Source: Chlorobiaceae bacterium
GTDB lineage: Bacteria; Bacteroidota; Chlorobiia; Chlorobiales; Chlorobiaceae
Direction of reading: 5' to 3'
Length of the DNA stretch: 44,884 bases
NCBI GenBank assembly: GCA_013334925.1
Contig: JAAXWP010000016.1
Coordinates: 1,493 to 46,376 of the forward strand
The translations under genes and the position numbers were made by a program. Every line of letters starts with the position of its first letter. The first letter of the stretch is position 1. Under the pieces are notes generated by a model. That model was given only the letters and a program-made list of their open reading frames with translations. It had not been told where the DNA came from and did not search any database. Shown one piece after another: positions 36,901-44,873 of the stretch.

Positions 36901-37476
36901 AGCGGTGTTTTTCCTGAGATCACGGTCACTCAGAAGGTCGAAGAACTGTTCCATGGCGGGGTTCTGGTTGTTCAGCCAGACCAGATAGGCCTCCTCCAGA
37001 GCAGAATGCAGGTTTGAGCCGGACTCGAGGTATTGAGTGGCTTTTTTTGTGGTCCGGTACAGATCCTGCGGTGGAAAATGATCCAGGAAACTGGCCAGGT
37101 ACTCTCTCGTAAGCCAAGGGGAGGTGCTGCGTTCTGCAATCGAGATCGCGTTGGCAGCCAGGCCGGCAGCCCTGGACAGAATGTGGTGGAACACTTCATG
37201 CAACAGCTTCATGCCATGGAGTTGCGCCGGCAACAGCTGCTTTGCGTCACTGCCCTTGAGCATCACGATGCGCTGGTTGATTGCATCGGCAAGCTTTTCA
37301 GCCTGTTTCAGCGCTTCGCGCCGGTCATGGGACAGCGAGAGCACTGCAAGGTCCTCCAGGTGGTACAGATCCCTTGCATTGCGGTTGATATAGAAATGTT
37401 CTTTTCCTGAATTACGGGTTTCGATGGTCATTGCCAATGTTACGTGCTCAGAATATTGAGAAGAAGCTCCGGTCAT
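33955..37476 (-). CDS. Large GH13 (alpha-amylase family) glycosidase or transglycosylase
   Basis: A 1173-residue protein. The N-terminal 310 residues and the C-terminal ~390 residues are helical and I do not recognise them; the catalytic barrel is about residues 312-780. The GH13 motifs are region I DMVPNH (423-428), region II IIRFDAA with nucleophile Asp543, region III LLLAEAF with acid/base Glu608, and region IV FMNNPDED with Asp669. In region IV a Pro replaces the usual His. LPGLPMIGHGQ also fits GH13. It probably acts on alpha-glucans such as glycogen or maltodextrin; no signal peptide is seen, so it is cytoplasmic. It starts at ATG 37476; ATG 37431 is an alternative. It is a lone reverse gene. 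Confidence 0.85.
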   Translation of the reverse strand: MTGASSQYSEHVTLAMTIETRNSGKEHFYINRNARDLYHLEDLAVLSLSHDRREALKQAEKLADAINQRIVMLKGSDAKQLLPAQLHGMKLLHEVFHHILSRAAGLAANAISIAERSTSPWLTREYLASFLDHFPPQDLYRTTKKATQYLESGSNLHSALEEAYLVWLNNQNPAMEQFFDLLSDRDLRKNTAYPHMVSAMHQAMDAAGPVGPDNTDLADLLTLPMRSAPDSLLAQLRYIRLHWSELLEDSPWWELLDDAIVLIEDEDRYLFFENLATENKGHERGGFEKEARVPSFANLADAPARYSPDSSWMPEVVMIAKSTYVWLDQLSRAYGYPIRRLQDIPDRELDLLAERGFTALWLIGLWERSHASEMIKRLQGNPEAKASAYALENYDIALEIGGYEGYLDLRNRAARRGIRLASDMVPNHTGIDSELVRQKPEWFLSTSERPYQNYTYNGPNLSRDSRYGIHIEDGYWNRSDAAVTFRRVDYLTGDTRYIYHGNDGTNMPWNDTAQLDFLNPEVREGVIQQILHVARMFPIIRFDAAMVLAKMHIQRLWFPQPGHTAGVPSRGAFSMSMADFEAAIPEEFWRQVVDRIKEEVPDTLLLAEAFWMLEGYFVRTLGMHRVYNSAFMHMLKKEDNAGYRELIKKTLEFDAEILKRYVNFMNNPDEDTAIAQFGKGDKYIGVCMMMITLPGLPMIGHGQVEGFTEKYGMEYARAYYDEQADQELVARHYREIFPVMKRRRLFAEVHHFYLFDLYAPDGSVNEHVFAYTNRLGEERALVLYNNRFEIAEGWLRLSAGQLRDGSIRQTSLADALDLPDAHDAYVIFRDHASGLEFIRSCARLRDHGLQVLLEGYRYNVFLDFRIVRPTKLKPYDQVCDDLAGRGVASVDLEALSMSLRPVHQVIADGLGSLRIDASAKKATDAVASRKFGEQCERLLMEVSAQFEVVMEQPLTLPPEIADASSRLYLTARQISVLLQKTAGEKRLKAALGIVGDDCQPFCDMIDDLIALECIQELLRHNGILQHQLIDDWLLAGTLLPLWSENTGSAVSGAEFIDLFSCLLLQSGKENPDNTPASILKEALRRLFTSGDKHFNSFMRFQHLHLKTWFREHRFTLMLSWIWINALLHEIDDKKALTEAGIEAMLNEWIEGLEHLDEAAFLSGYEMQTLLEKP

Positions 37477-37815
37477 CCGTGACGCGTGCTCTTCGTGGCT
37501 TGAGTTAGCTTGTTCATTAAGTTACGCAATAATATACATGGCTGAAACCGGAAAGCGAGCGGGCTGAAACAGGCTGTACATCGTTTCTCAGGTTGAGACA
37601 TCAGGGGGCGGTGTTACGCCTCGAAATCGAGAAAATATGGGCGTATTGGCAAGAAAAGGCCATGATTACGGCATTTTCCGCTGATGTAATTTCCTGGCAC
37701 GCTATTTGATCTGATAAACGGAAAGAGTCCATTGCTGCATTCTGGTCGGTTTCCATTCTGGACAGACCGGCATGCCGGCCAGGACAGGTCAACAGGGAAT
37801 TATTTCATCTCGATT
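37477..37815. other. Intergenic region between divergent GH13 and CysQ-like genes
   Basis: 339 bases without a convincing gene. A possible forward promoter is TTGTTC near 37510 with an AT-rich TAATATAC near 37530, but the next ATG in frame is almost 300 bases away. No repeat element or hairpin stands out. Confidence 0.5.
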
Positions 37816-38604
37816 ATGACACCGGAACTTATCGTTGCTATTGAGGCATGCATGAAAGCCGGCAGGGCGATAGCAAGGCATGATTGCCGTGTGCCAGTCC
37901 TTGAGGATGGTACGGAAGAGGAGTTTGCAACGGACGAACCCGGCTTTGAGTCTCATCAGCTCATCACCCGTGCGCTTTCGGTGACCGGGTTGCCCATACT
38001 GAGCGAGTACGGCGAACCGGTTCCATATGAAATTCGTTCCGGTTGGCTTCAGTTCTGGATGGTTTCGCCGCTCCAGGGCGTTGATGAGTTCATGGGCAGT
38101 ACCGGAGAGTATACGGTCAGCGTGGCGCTTGTTGAAGGGCATGAACCTGTGCTTGGTGTTGTCTATGTGCCGTCCAGGGATGAGCTGTACTGCGCAAGTC
38201 GGGAGACTGGCGCTTTTCATGTTCGTGAAGCAAGCAGTTCCATTGCCTATACCACGCGCCTGTTCCGGTCTGGACGAAGGGGGCTGCTTTCCGGAGTTCG
38301 TTCATGCCGGATTGTGGTCAGCCGTTCAAGGAGTGACGAGATGGTGCTCAAGTACATGAACGATCTTGGCAACAGGGAGCTCAGCATGGATCTCGTGCCG
38401 AAGGGAGGAGCGCTTAAATTCTGTCTTGTGGCAACCGGAGAGGCTGACCTCTATCCTCGTCTCGAAACGACACTCGAATGGGAGACGGCAGCCGGACATG
38501 CCATTCTCAAGGCGGTCGGAAAAAATGTGGTCGATATCCGGACCGGACAGGAGCTGGTGTATAACAAACCTGATATGGTCAATCCATGTTTTATTGCCCA
38601 GTAA
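37816..38604 (+). CDS. CysQ-like inositol monophosphatase-fold protein with degraded active site
   Basis: A 262-residue protein (start ATG 37816; an earlier TTG at 37732 is less likely) that aligns by eye with CysQ, the 3'(2'),5'-bisphosphate nucleotidase. Shared parts are PILSEYGE, EYTVSVALVEGHEPVLGVVY, GGALKFCLVATGEADLYPR and EWETAAGHAIL. The metal-binding DPLDGT motif is SPLQGV here (Ser84 and Gln87 replace two Asp), the WDTAAGH Asp is Glu223, and the N-terminal T-x-A-D motif reads ATDEPG. CysQ removes PAP formed during sulfate assimilation. With these ligands lost, the present protein is probably inactive as a classic CysQ or has another role. The frame is intact with normal codon use. 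Confidence 0.85.
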   Translation: MTPELIVAIEACMKAGRAIARHDCRVPVLEDGTEEEFATDEPGFESHQLITRALSVTGLPILSEYGEPVPYEIRSGWLQFWMVSPLQGVDEFMGSTGEYTVSVALVEGHEPVLGVVYVPSRDELYCASRETGAFHVREASSSIAYTTRLFRSGRRGLLSGVRSCRIVVSRSRSDEMVLKYMNDLGNRELSMDLVPKGGALKFCLVATGEADLYPRLETTLEWETAAGHAILKAVGKNVVDIRTGQELVYNKPDMVNPCFIAQ

Positions 38605-38688
38605 GTCTGATTTGAAGGGGTCGACGCTGGCTGCATGTCATTGTAAATATGGAAGCGACAAGTGATCTGAACTGTCAGGCTGAAGATG

Positions 38689-38716
38689 TTGCCGACATAA
38701 TTTTTAACTATATTAA
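38689..38716 (+). promoter_or_regulatory. Candidate promoter for the rml-manC locus
   Basis: TTGCCG (38689-38694), 16 bases, then TATTAA (38711-38716), about 70 bases before rmlA. A GC-rich hairpin (AGCAC/GTGCT nested in GGCC/GGCC) lies between it and the start codon. Confidence 0.4.
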
Positions 38717-38785
38717 TCAACTTTATTCCGACAAACCGGCAAGGCCAGCACATCACCGTGCTCTCCGGCCAAAGGCAAAGCTTGT

Positions 38786-39679
<894 letters not shown>

Positions 39680-39749
39680 TATGCTGTCGTTTCGTCGGGT
39701 TCATTCTGCATAAATCATGTTATCGATCATTATTCCTGTTTCGTAGTTC

Positions 39750-40307
39750 ATGAACGTCATACAGACCGCTCTTCCCGGAGTCCTCTTGTTCGAACCCCGA
39801 GTTTTCGGGGATGAACGGGGCTATTTTTTCGAATCGTTCCGCCTCGATGTGTTCGAGCGGCATGCCGGTCCACGGGTGTTCGTTCAGGACAATGAATCAT
39901 TTTCACGTCATGGAGTGATCAGGGGGCTTCATTATCAGAAACTTCCGCACGCTCAGGGCAAGCTTGTTCGTGTTATCAGAGGCACCGTGCTCGATGTGGC
40001 CGTAGATATTCGCAAGGGCTCTCCTACCTTCGGCAGGCATGTGGCCGAGGAGCTGAGCGGAGACAACCGCAGGATGATGTGGATTCCGCCAGGTTTTGCC
40101 CATGGCTTTGCCGTTCTCAGTGATACGGCACTTTTCAGCTACAAATGCGATGCTTATTACGCACCAGAATTCGATGCAGGTATCTTGTGGAACGACCCTG
40201 AGATCGGTATCGACTGGCGTATCGCACCCGAGGATGCCAGCCTGTCCGCAAAGGATATCCGCCAGCCCAAGCTCCGTGAAATCGAAGGTCTCGAACTGCC
40301 GTACTGA
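39750..40307 (+). CDS. rmlC: dTDP-4-dehydrorhamnose 3,5-epimerase
   Basis: A 185-residue cupin. It has FEPRVFGDERGYFFESF, VFVQDNESFSRHGVIRGLHY (catalytic His61), Lys71, and IPPGFAHGFAVLSD followed by Tyr131. All residues known to matter in RmlC are present. It epimerises C3 and C5 of the 4-keto sugar. It follows rmlA by 70 bases. Confidence 0.96.
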   Translation: MNVIQTALPGVLLFEPRVFGDERGYFFESFRLDVFERHAGPRVFVQDNESFSRHGVIRGLHYQKLPHAQGKLVRVIRGTVLDVAVDIRKGSPTFGRHVAEELSGDNRRMMWIPPGFAHGFAVLSDTALFSYKCDAYYAPEFDAGILWNDPEIGIDWRIAPEDASLSAKDIRQPKLREIEGLELPY

Positions 40308-40605
40308 AGGATTTTTCGATAAAACAATTGTCAGGAGCCTGTCCTCCGGTAACGGATGGCTCAATGGCAGTCACGATCGGCGCTGTCGTTCACCCTTATT
40401 GACGCGGCAATGGTAAGTCCTGAAAAAAGCGAGGAGGAAGGTCTGTCATTCTGAATGAAACACCGTGGCATGAAGAATCCTTCTGTGTATTGAAAATGAG
40501 TGCCGGAATCTTATCACGAAAAGCCGCGATCGGAATGACACGTGTGACTGCATAGCAGTAAAAAGAGTATTGATTTTTAATTGTCAGAAACATTAACTGT
40601 CGTCT
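40308..40605. other. rmlC-rmlD spacer carrying an interspersed element
   Basis: 298 bases without a gene. It holds the element at 40444-40540; the first 136 bases show nothing I can name. Its size is unusual inside an otherwise compact pathway cluster. Confidence 0.7.
40444..40540. repeat. Interspersed element, divergent copy 4
   Basis: 97 bases bounded by TGTCATTCTGA on the left and CGGAATGACA on the right, with GAAGAATCCTTC internally. The right half has drifted from the copies near 33.5-33.9 kb. Confidence 0.6.
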
Positions 40606-41487
40606 ATGAACATACTGGTGACCGGAAGCAAAGGTCAGCTTGGTTCTGAACTGAGGGCATTGCAGGATTCCCATACCTCTCACCGTTTTTATTTCACTGA
40701 TCTGCCTGAATTTGATATTACCGATGCCGATGCTGCGACAGCATTCTGTCGTGAGCATGCTATTGGTGCGATTGTCAATTGTGCAGCCTATACAGCGGTT
40801 GACAAAGCTGAAACCGATGTCAATACCGCTTTCCGGGTCAACCGTGACGGCGCGGCAGTGCTCGCTCTTGCGGCAAAGGCCGTCAGTGCGCTTCTGATTC
40901 ACGTATCCACCGACTATGTGTTCGATGGCAGCAATTGCCGTCCGTATCGTGAAGACGATCCTGCTATGCCCTGCGGAGTGTATGGCCAGTCGAAATGGGA
41001 GGGCGAGGAGGCGATCCGCAGGATCGGCCCATCCTATCTGATCCTCCGTACCTCCTGGCTCTACTCGTCGTACGGCCAGAATTTCGTAAAGACCATGCTT
41101 CGGCTCGGTAGTGAACGGGAGTCACTCGGTGTGGTGTTCGATCAGATAGGCACTCCGACCTATGCCCGGGATCTCGCTTCGGCGATTCTCGATATTCTGG
41201 AGCGTTCCGATCCGCAGACTATGTATGCCGAGACTTACCATTATTCGAACGAAGGGGTCTGTTCCTGGTATGATTTCGCTCTGGCCGTCATGATTGCCGG
41301 CGAACGATCATGTCGTGTGAACCCGATCGAAACGGCGGACTATCCCACGCCGGCAAAACGCCCGCATTTCAGCGTGCTGAACAAGCGCAAGATCAGGCAG
41401 GACTGGAACCTCGAGATTCCGCACTGGCACGATGGACTCCTGAGGATGCTCGCTGAACAGGAGCTCGTGAAACGTGACGCGTCGTGA
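40606..41487 (+). CDS. rmlD: dTDP-4-dehydrorhamnose reductase
   Basis: A 293-residue SDR-type reductase with GSKGQLGSEL (residues 7-16), NCAAYTAVDKAE, STDYVFDG (Thr102-Asp103) and YGQSKWEGE with Tyr126 and Lys130 of the catalytic YxxxK. It reduces the 4-keto group to finish dTDP-L-rhamnose. The C-terminus ends in a small degenerate repeat in the DNA (GTGACGCGTCGTGATGCGCG), which may have changed the last residues. Confidence 0.95.
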   Translation: MNILVTGSKGQLGSELRALQDSHTSHRFYFTDLPEFDITDADAATAFCREHAIGAIVNCAAYTAVDKAETDVNTAFRVNRDGAAVLALAAKAVSALLIHVSTDYVFDGSNCRPYREDDPAMPCGVYGQSKWEGEEAIRRIGPSYLILRTSWLYSSYGQNFVKTMLRLGSERESLGVVFDQIGTPTYARDLASAILDILERSDPQTMYAETYHYSNEGVCSWYDFALAVMIAGERSCRVNPIETADYPTPAKRPHFSVLNKRKIRQDWNLEIPHWHDGLLRMLAEQELVKRDAS

Positions 41488-41603
41488 TGCGCGACGCGGA
41501 AAACGTGACACGTTATGCGTTACTCCGAACGATTTCTATGGGTCTTATGAAGAGCTCAGCATCATTATGACCTAACTCCTTATCAACTATCAACTGTTAC
41601 TCA

Positions 41604-42653
41604 ATGCACATTCTGGTCACGGGCGGAGCCGGGTTCATCGGTTCACATGTTGTCAGGCATCTGCTTCATGCCTTTCCGAACTATACCATCACCAATCTCG
41701 ACAAACTGACCTACGCCGGAAACCTGGCCAACCTGAAGGATGTCGAGTCTATGTCGAACTACCGGTTCGTGAAGGGTGACATCACCGATGCCGCTTTTCT
41801 TGAAGAACTGTTTGCCGGGAACCGTTTTGATGGAGTGATCCATCTGGCTGCTGAGTCGCATGTGGACCGATCGATTTCGAGCCCGGTGGAGTTCGTGATG
41901 TCGAACGTTCTTGGAACGGTCAATCTTCTCAACGCTGCCAGGGTCGCCTGGGAGGGGGATTTCGAAGGGAAACGTTTCTACCACGTATCTACCGACGAGG
42001 TCTACGGGACGCTTGGCCGGGAAGGTATGTTCACCGAAACCACCGCGTATGATCCACACAGCCCCTATTCGGCTTCGAAGGCTTCCTCGGATCATTTCGT
42101 CAGGGCTTTCCATGACACGTATGGCCTTCCGGTAGTCATCAGCAATTGCTCGAACAACTACGGTTCATTCCAGTTTCCCGAGAAGCTGATTCCGCTTTTC
42201 ATCAACAACATCCGTCATAACAAGCCGCTGCCTGTCTATGGCAAGGGCGAGAACGTGCGTGACTGGCTCTGGGTGGTCGACCATGCCCGGGCTATCGATG
42301 TCATTTTCCACAAAGGCGCGACCGGCGAGACCTATAACATCGGCGGTCACAACGAATGGACCAACATCGACCTGATTCACCTGCTCTGCAGGATCATGGA
42401 CCGGAAACTCGACCGTCAGCCGGGCACTTCGGAATCACTCATCACCTACGTGACCGACCGTGCCGGTCATGACCTTCGTTATGCAATCGATGCTTCGAAG
42501 CTGCAGCGTGAACTGGGATGGGTGCCCTCGATCACCTTCGAGGAGGGGCTGGAGGCGACCGTCGACTGGTATCTCTCCAATCAGGAGTGGCTTGACGAGG
42601 TGACTTCCGGGGCCTATCAGCGATATTACGAAGAGATGTACGCAGGGCGCTGA
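41604..42653 (+). CDS. rmlB: dTDP-glucose 4,6-dehydratase
   Basis: A 349-residue extended SDR with GGAGFIGSHVVRHLL (residues 7-21), the TDE motif (Thr130-Asp131-Glu132 in HVSTDEVYG), YSASK (Tyr155, Lys159) and NNYGSFQFPEKLIP. These are the catalytic and NAD-binding residues of RmlB. It converts dTDP-glucose to the 4-keto-6-deoxy sugar, the second step, although the gene is fourth in order. It is separated from rmlD by 116 bases containing short degenerate repeats. Confidence 0.97.
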   Translation: MHILVTGGAGFIGSHVVRHLLHAFPNYTITNLDKLTYAGNLANLKDVESMSNYRFVKGDITDAAFLEELFAGNRFDGVIHLAAESHVDRSISSPVEFVMSNVLGTVNLLNAARVAWEGDFEGKRFYHVSTDEVYGTLGREGMFTETTAYDPHSPYSASKASSDHFVRAFHDTYGLPVVISNCSNNYGSFQFPEKLIPLFINNIRHNKPLPVYGKGENVRDWLWVVDHARAIDVIFHKGATGETYNIGGHNEWTNIDLIHLLCRIMDRKLDRQPGTSESLITYVTDRAGHDLRYAIDASKLQRELGWVPSITFEEGLEATVDWYLSNQEWLDEVTSGAYQRYYEEMYAGR

Positions 42654-42710
42654 AACTCGGTTGGTGGTGATATGCTTCTTTCGGACAAATTGATGATAAA
42701 CGAGTCTTAA

Positions 42711-44126
42711 ATGATCATTCCAGTCATTCTCAGCGGTGGTTCCGGCGCAAGGCTCTGGCCGCTTTCGCGTGCGATGTATCCGAAACAGCTGTTGTCGCTG
42801 TTCAGTGAAAAAACCATGCTGCAGGATACGGCACTTCGCCTCTCTTCCGTAAACGATGTCGGTCCGGTGACTTGCGTTTGCAATGAAGAGCACCGGTTCC
42901 TTGTTGCCGAGCAGCTCAGGGAGATCGATGGTGCTCAGCCTACGATCGTTCTCGAACCATGCGGAAGGAACACGGCGCCTGCTGCGGCAATCGCAGCGCT
43001 TCTGATTGCCGAATCGAATCCGGATGCGCTCATGCTGCTGATGCCGGCCGACCACGTGATGCTCGATACCGAAGCATTTGCGGCCGCGTTGACAAAAGGG
43101 CGTGAGACCGCTGAAAGAGGAGACCTGGTGACATTCGGGATCGTACCCTCTTCACCGGAAACGGGTTATGGATACATCAGGGTGGAGCCGGGCAAGGGAC
43201 GCGAGGGCGAGGCCTGTCCGGTGGTTGAGTTTGTCGAGAAGCCCGGCAAGGCGAAGGCCGCGGAGTATCTCGCTTCAGGGGACTACTTCTGGAACAGCGG
43301 GATGTTTCTGTTCAGGCCGGAAGCCTATCTGAACGAGCTCGAGGCGAATGCTCCGGAGATTTTGTCAGCCTGCCGCGAAGCGCTTCGACTCTCGAAACGG
43401 GATCTCGATTTTCTCAGACTCGATCCGGAAGCGTTTGCTTCATGTCCGTCCGATTCGATCGACTATGCGGTTATGGAAAAGACCCGTCGTGCGGTTGTCA
43501 TTCCTCTCGATGCGGGATGGAGTGATGTGGGAGCATGGTCATCGCTCTGGGAGGTCCAGGAGCGAGATGAAGAAGGCAATGTCAAACGGGGAGATGTCCT
43601 GGTACACGAGGTCCGTAACAGCTATGTGCATGCGACCAGCCGCCTGGTTGCCGCGGTAGGTGTCGAGGACCACGTGATTGTCGAGACGGCAGATGCCGTC
43701 CTTGTAGCTTCGAAAGACCGGGTACAGGAGGTCCGGAAGATCGTGGACGAGCTGATCCGTCAGAAGCGCGACGAGCCGTTGATGCATCGTCGTGTCTACC
43801 GTCCGTGGGGTTCCTACGAAACGATCGACGAGGGTGCCCGCTTCAAGGTCAAACGTATTACGGTCAAGCCTGGCGCCGCACTTTCGCTGCAGATGCACCG
43901 TCATCGTGCCGAACACTGGATTGTCGTCACCGGTGCGGCTCTGGTTACGGTCGAGGGTCGCAGGATCCAGCTCGAGGCAAATCAGTCAACCTACATTCCT
44001 GTAGGCGCGCAGCACCGCCTGGAGAATCATGGTGAAGAGCCGCTCGAACTTATCGAAGTACAGTCGGGGGGCTATCTTGGCGAAGATGATATCGTCCGTT
44101 TCGATGATGTGTACGGACGGGCGTGA
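42711..44126 (+). CDS. manC: Mannose-1-phosphate guanylyltransferase / mannose-6-phosphate isomerase
   Basis: A 471-residue bifunctional-type enzyme. The N-terminal nucleotidyltransferase has LSGGSGARLWPLSR, FVEKPGKAKA and NSGMFLF. The C-terminal cupin domain (about 350-465) has the RPWGSYETIDEG, KPGAALSLQMHRHRAEHW and YIPVGAQHRLEN motifs of type II phosphomannose isomerases. It makes GDP-mannose, the donor for mannose and the precursor of GDP-fucose. A separate phosphomannomutase is needed; the gene at 7.1-8.5 kb is a candidate. No terminator is seen after it; a heptad array starts 13 bases downstream. Confidence 0.95.
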   Translation: MIIPVILSGGSGARLWPLSRAMYPKQLLSLFSEKTMLQDTALRLSSVNDVGPVTCVCNEEHRFLVAEQLREIDGAQPTIVLEPCGRNTAPAAAIAALLIAESNPDALMLLMPADHVMLDTEAFAAALTKGRETAERGDLVTFGIVPSSPETGYGYIRVEPGKGREGEACPVVEFVEKPGKAKAAEYLASGDYFWNSGMFLFRPEAYLNELEANAPEILSACREALRLSKRDLDFLRLDPEAFASCPSDSIDYAVMEKTRRAVVIPLDAGWSDVGAWSSLWEVQERDEEGNVKRGDVLVHEVRNSYVHATSRLVAAVGVEDHVIVETADAVLVASKDRVQEVRKIVDELIRQKRDEPLMHRRVYRPWGSYETIDEGARFKVKRITVKPGAALSLQMHRHRAEHWIVVTGAALVTVEGRRIQLEANQSTYIPVGAQHRLENHGEEPLELIEVQSGGYLGEDDIVRFDDVYGRA

Positions 44127-44138
44127 GCCGTGGTGAAG

Positions 44139-44208
44139 AATGCTGAGTTATGAGTTATGAATGATGAATGATGAATGATGAATGCTGAATGCTGAGTGCT
44201 GAGTTATA
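44139..44208. repeat. Degenerate 7-bp tandem array
   Basis: About ten heptads of the forms ATGAATG, ATGCTGA, GTGCTGA and GTTATGA. The pattern is the reverse complement of the right half of the 13.35-13.5 kb array. Confidence 0.85.
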
Positions 44209-44285
44209 AGGATGACGTACAATCGGTTCTTTCATTCTTTATTAATCCGGCGACTACAGGATGCAAATGAATTCAAGGGAAAGTC

Positions 44286-44373
44286 TGTCATCCTGAACGA
44301 AGTGAAGGATCCATCTTCAAATCTTACAATATCTTATGGATTCTTCTTCCGACAAGTCGGGATCAGAATGGCA
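44286..44373. repeat. Interspersed element, copy 3 (inverted)
   Basis: 88 bases from TGTCATCCTGAACGAAG to CAGAATGGCA, with GGATTCTTCTTCCGAC internally. It is the reverse complement of the copy at 33800-33891. Confidence 0.75.
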
Positions 44374-44451
44374 ACCCATAACAAACCGGACTGATACTTT
44401 TAATCGCCGGAGTAATATTTGCCCCTATTGAAGAGTCTCATGATTTGCCCA

Positions 44452-44598
44452 GGTTTTCAGCCTCTTCCATTGAGGAGGGATTTATCCCGACGGATATTCA
44501 GCACTTCTTGTTACTAATAGCCCCGGTCTTCAGCCTCTTACATTCAGGAGGGATTTATCCCGACGGATATTCAGCACTTCTTGTTCTAATAGCCCCGG
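44452..44598. repeat. 73-bp direct tandem duplication
   Basis: Copy A (44452-44526) and copy B (44525-44598) are nearly identical: CTTCAGCCTCTT, GGAGGGATTTATCCCGACGG, ATATTCAGCACTTCTTGTT, TAATAGCCCCGG. GGGATTTATCCC is itself an inverted repeat. Copy B runs into the palindrome that begins a third, truncated unit. Confidence 0.9.
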
Positions 44599-44612
44599 GC
44601 TTCAGCCCGGGG
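44593..44612. repeat. GC-rich palindrome (REP-like)
   Basis: CCCCGGGCTTCAGCCCGGGG is an almost perfect palindrome (8-bp arms, TTCA loop), resembling repetitive extragenic palindromes. Confidence 0.8.
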
Positions 44613-44696
44613 TAGAGAGAGAAATAAATATCCCCCTCTTCAGCTCTCCTGTCATACTGATCCCGGCCAGACGGCGCATCCTTCCGGTTCTTTCAT

Positions 44697-44731
44697 CAGA
44701 CCCATCAGACCCATCGGACCTATAGGACCCA
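44697..44731. repeat. Short GACCCAT-type tandem array
   Basis: About four units (CAGACCCAT, CAGACCCAT, CGGACCTAT, AGGACCCAAT), the same type as at 14378-14416. Confidence 0.7.
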
Positions 44732-44873
44732 ATCTGCTGTCCAACGTGTCTCTTCTTTCTCTCTCTCTCTTTCGTCGCGTTTTTCGCACCCTGCCAAGCT
44801 TTGAGGTCAGCGATTTATATAGTACATTTGCTTATTAAGTTTTATTACGACTCAACATAAATTCTGGCATAAT

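Larger units (their letters stand above)
44127..44873. other. Gene-free region rich in several repeat types
   Basis: About 750 bases holding, in order, a heptad array (44139-44208), an interspersed element (44286-44373), a 73-bp tandem duplication (44452-44598), a GC-rich palindrome (44593-44612), a GACCCAT array (44697-44731) and a CT-rich microsatellite (44750-44773). I see no convincing gene. Confidence 0.85.

Noticed and set aside
44750-44773. CT-rich microsatellite as a phase-variation tract
   Set aside because: It is not inside a gene and no gene start or promoter is clearly linked to it within the window.
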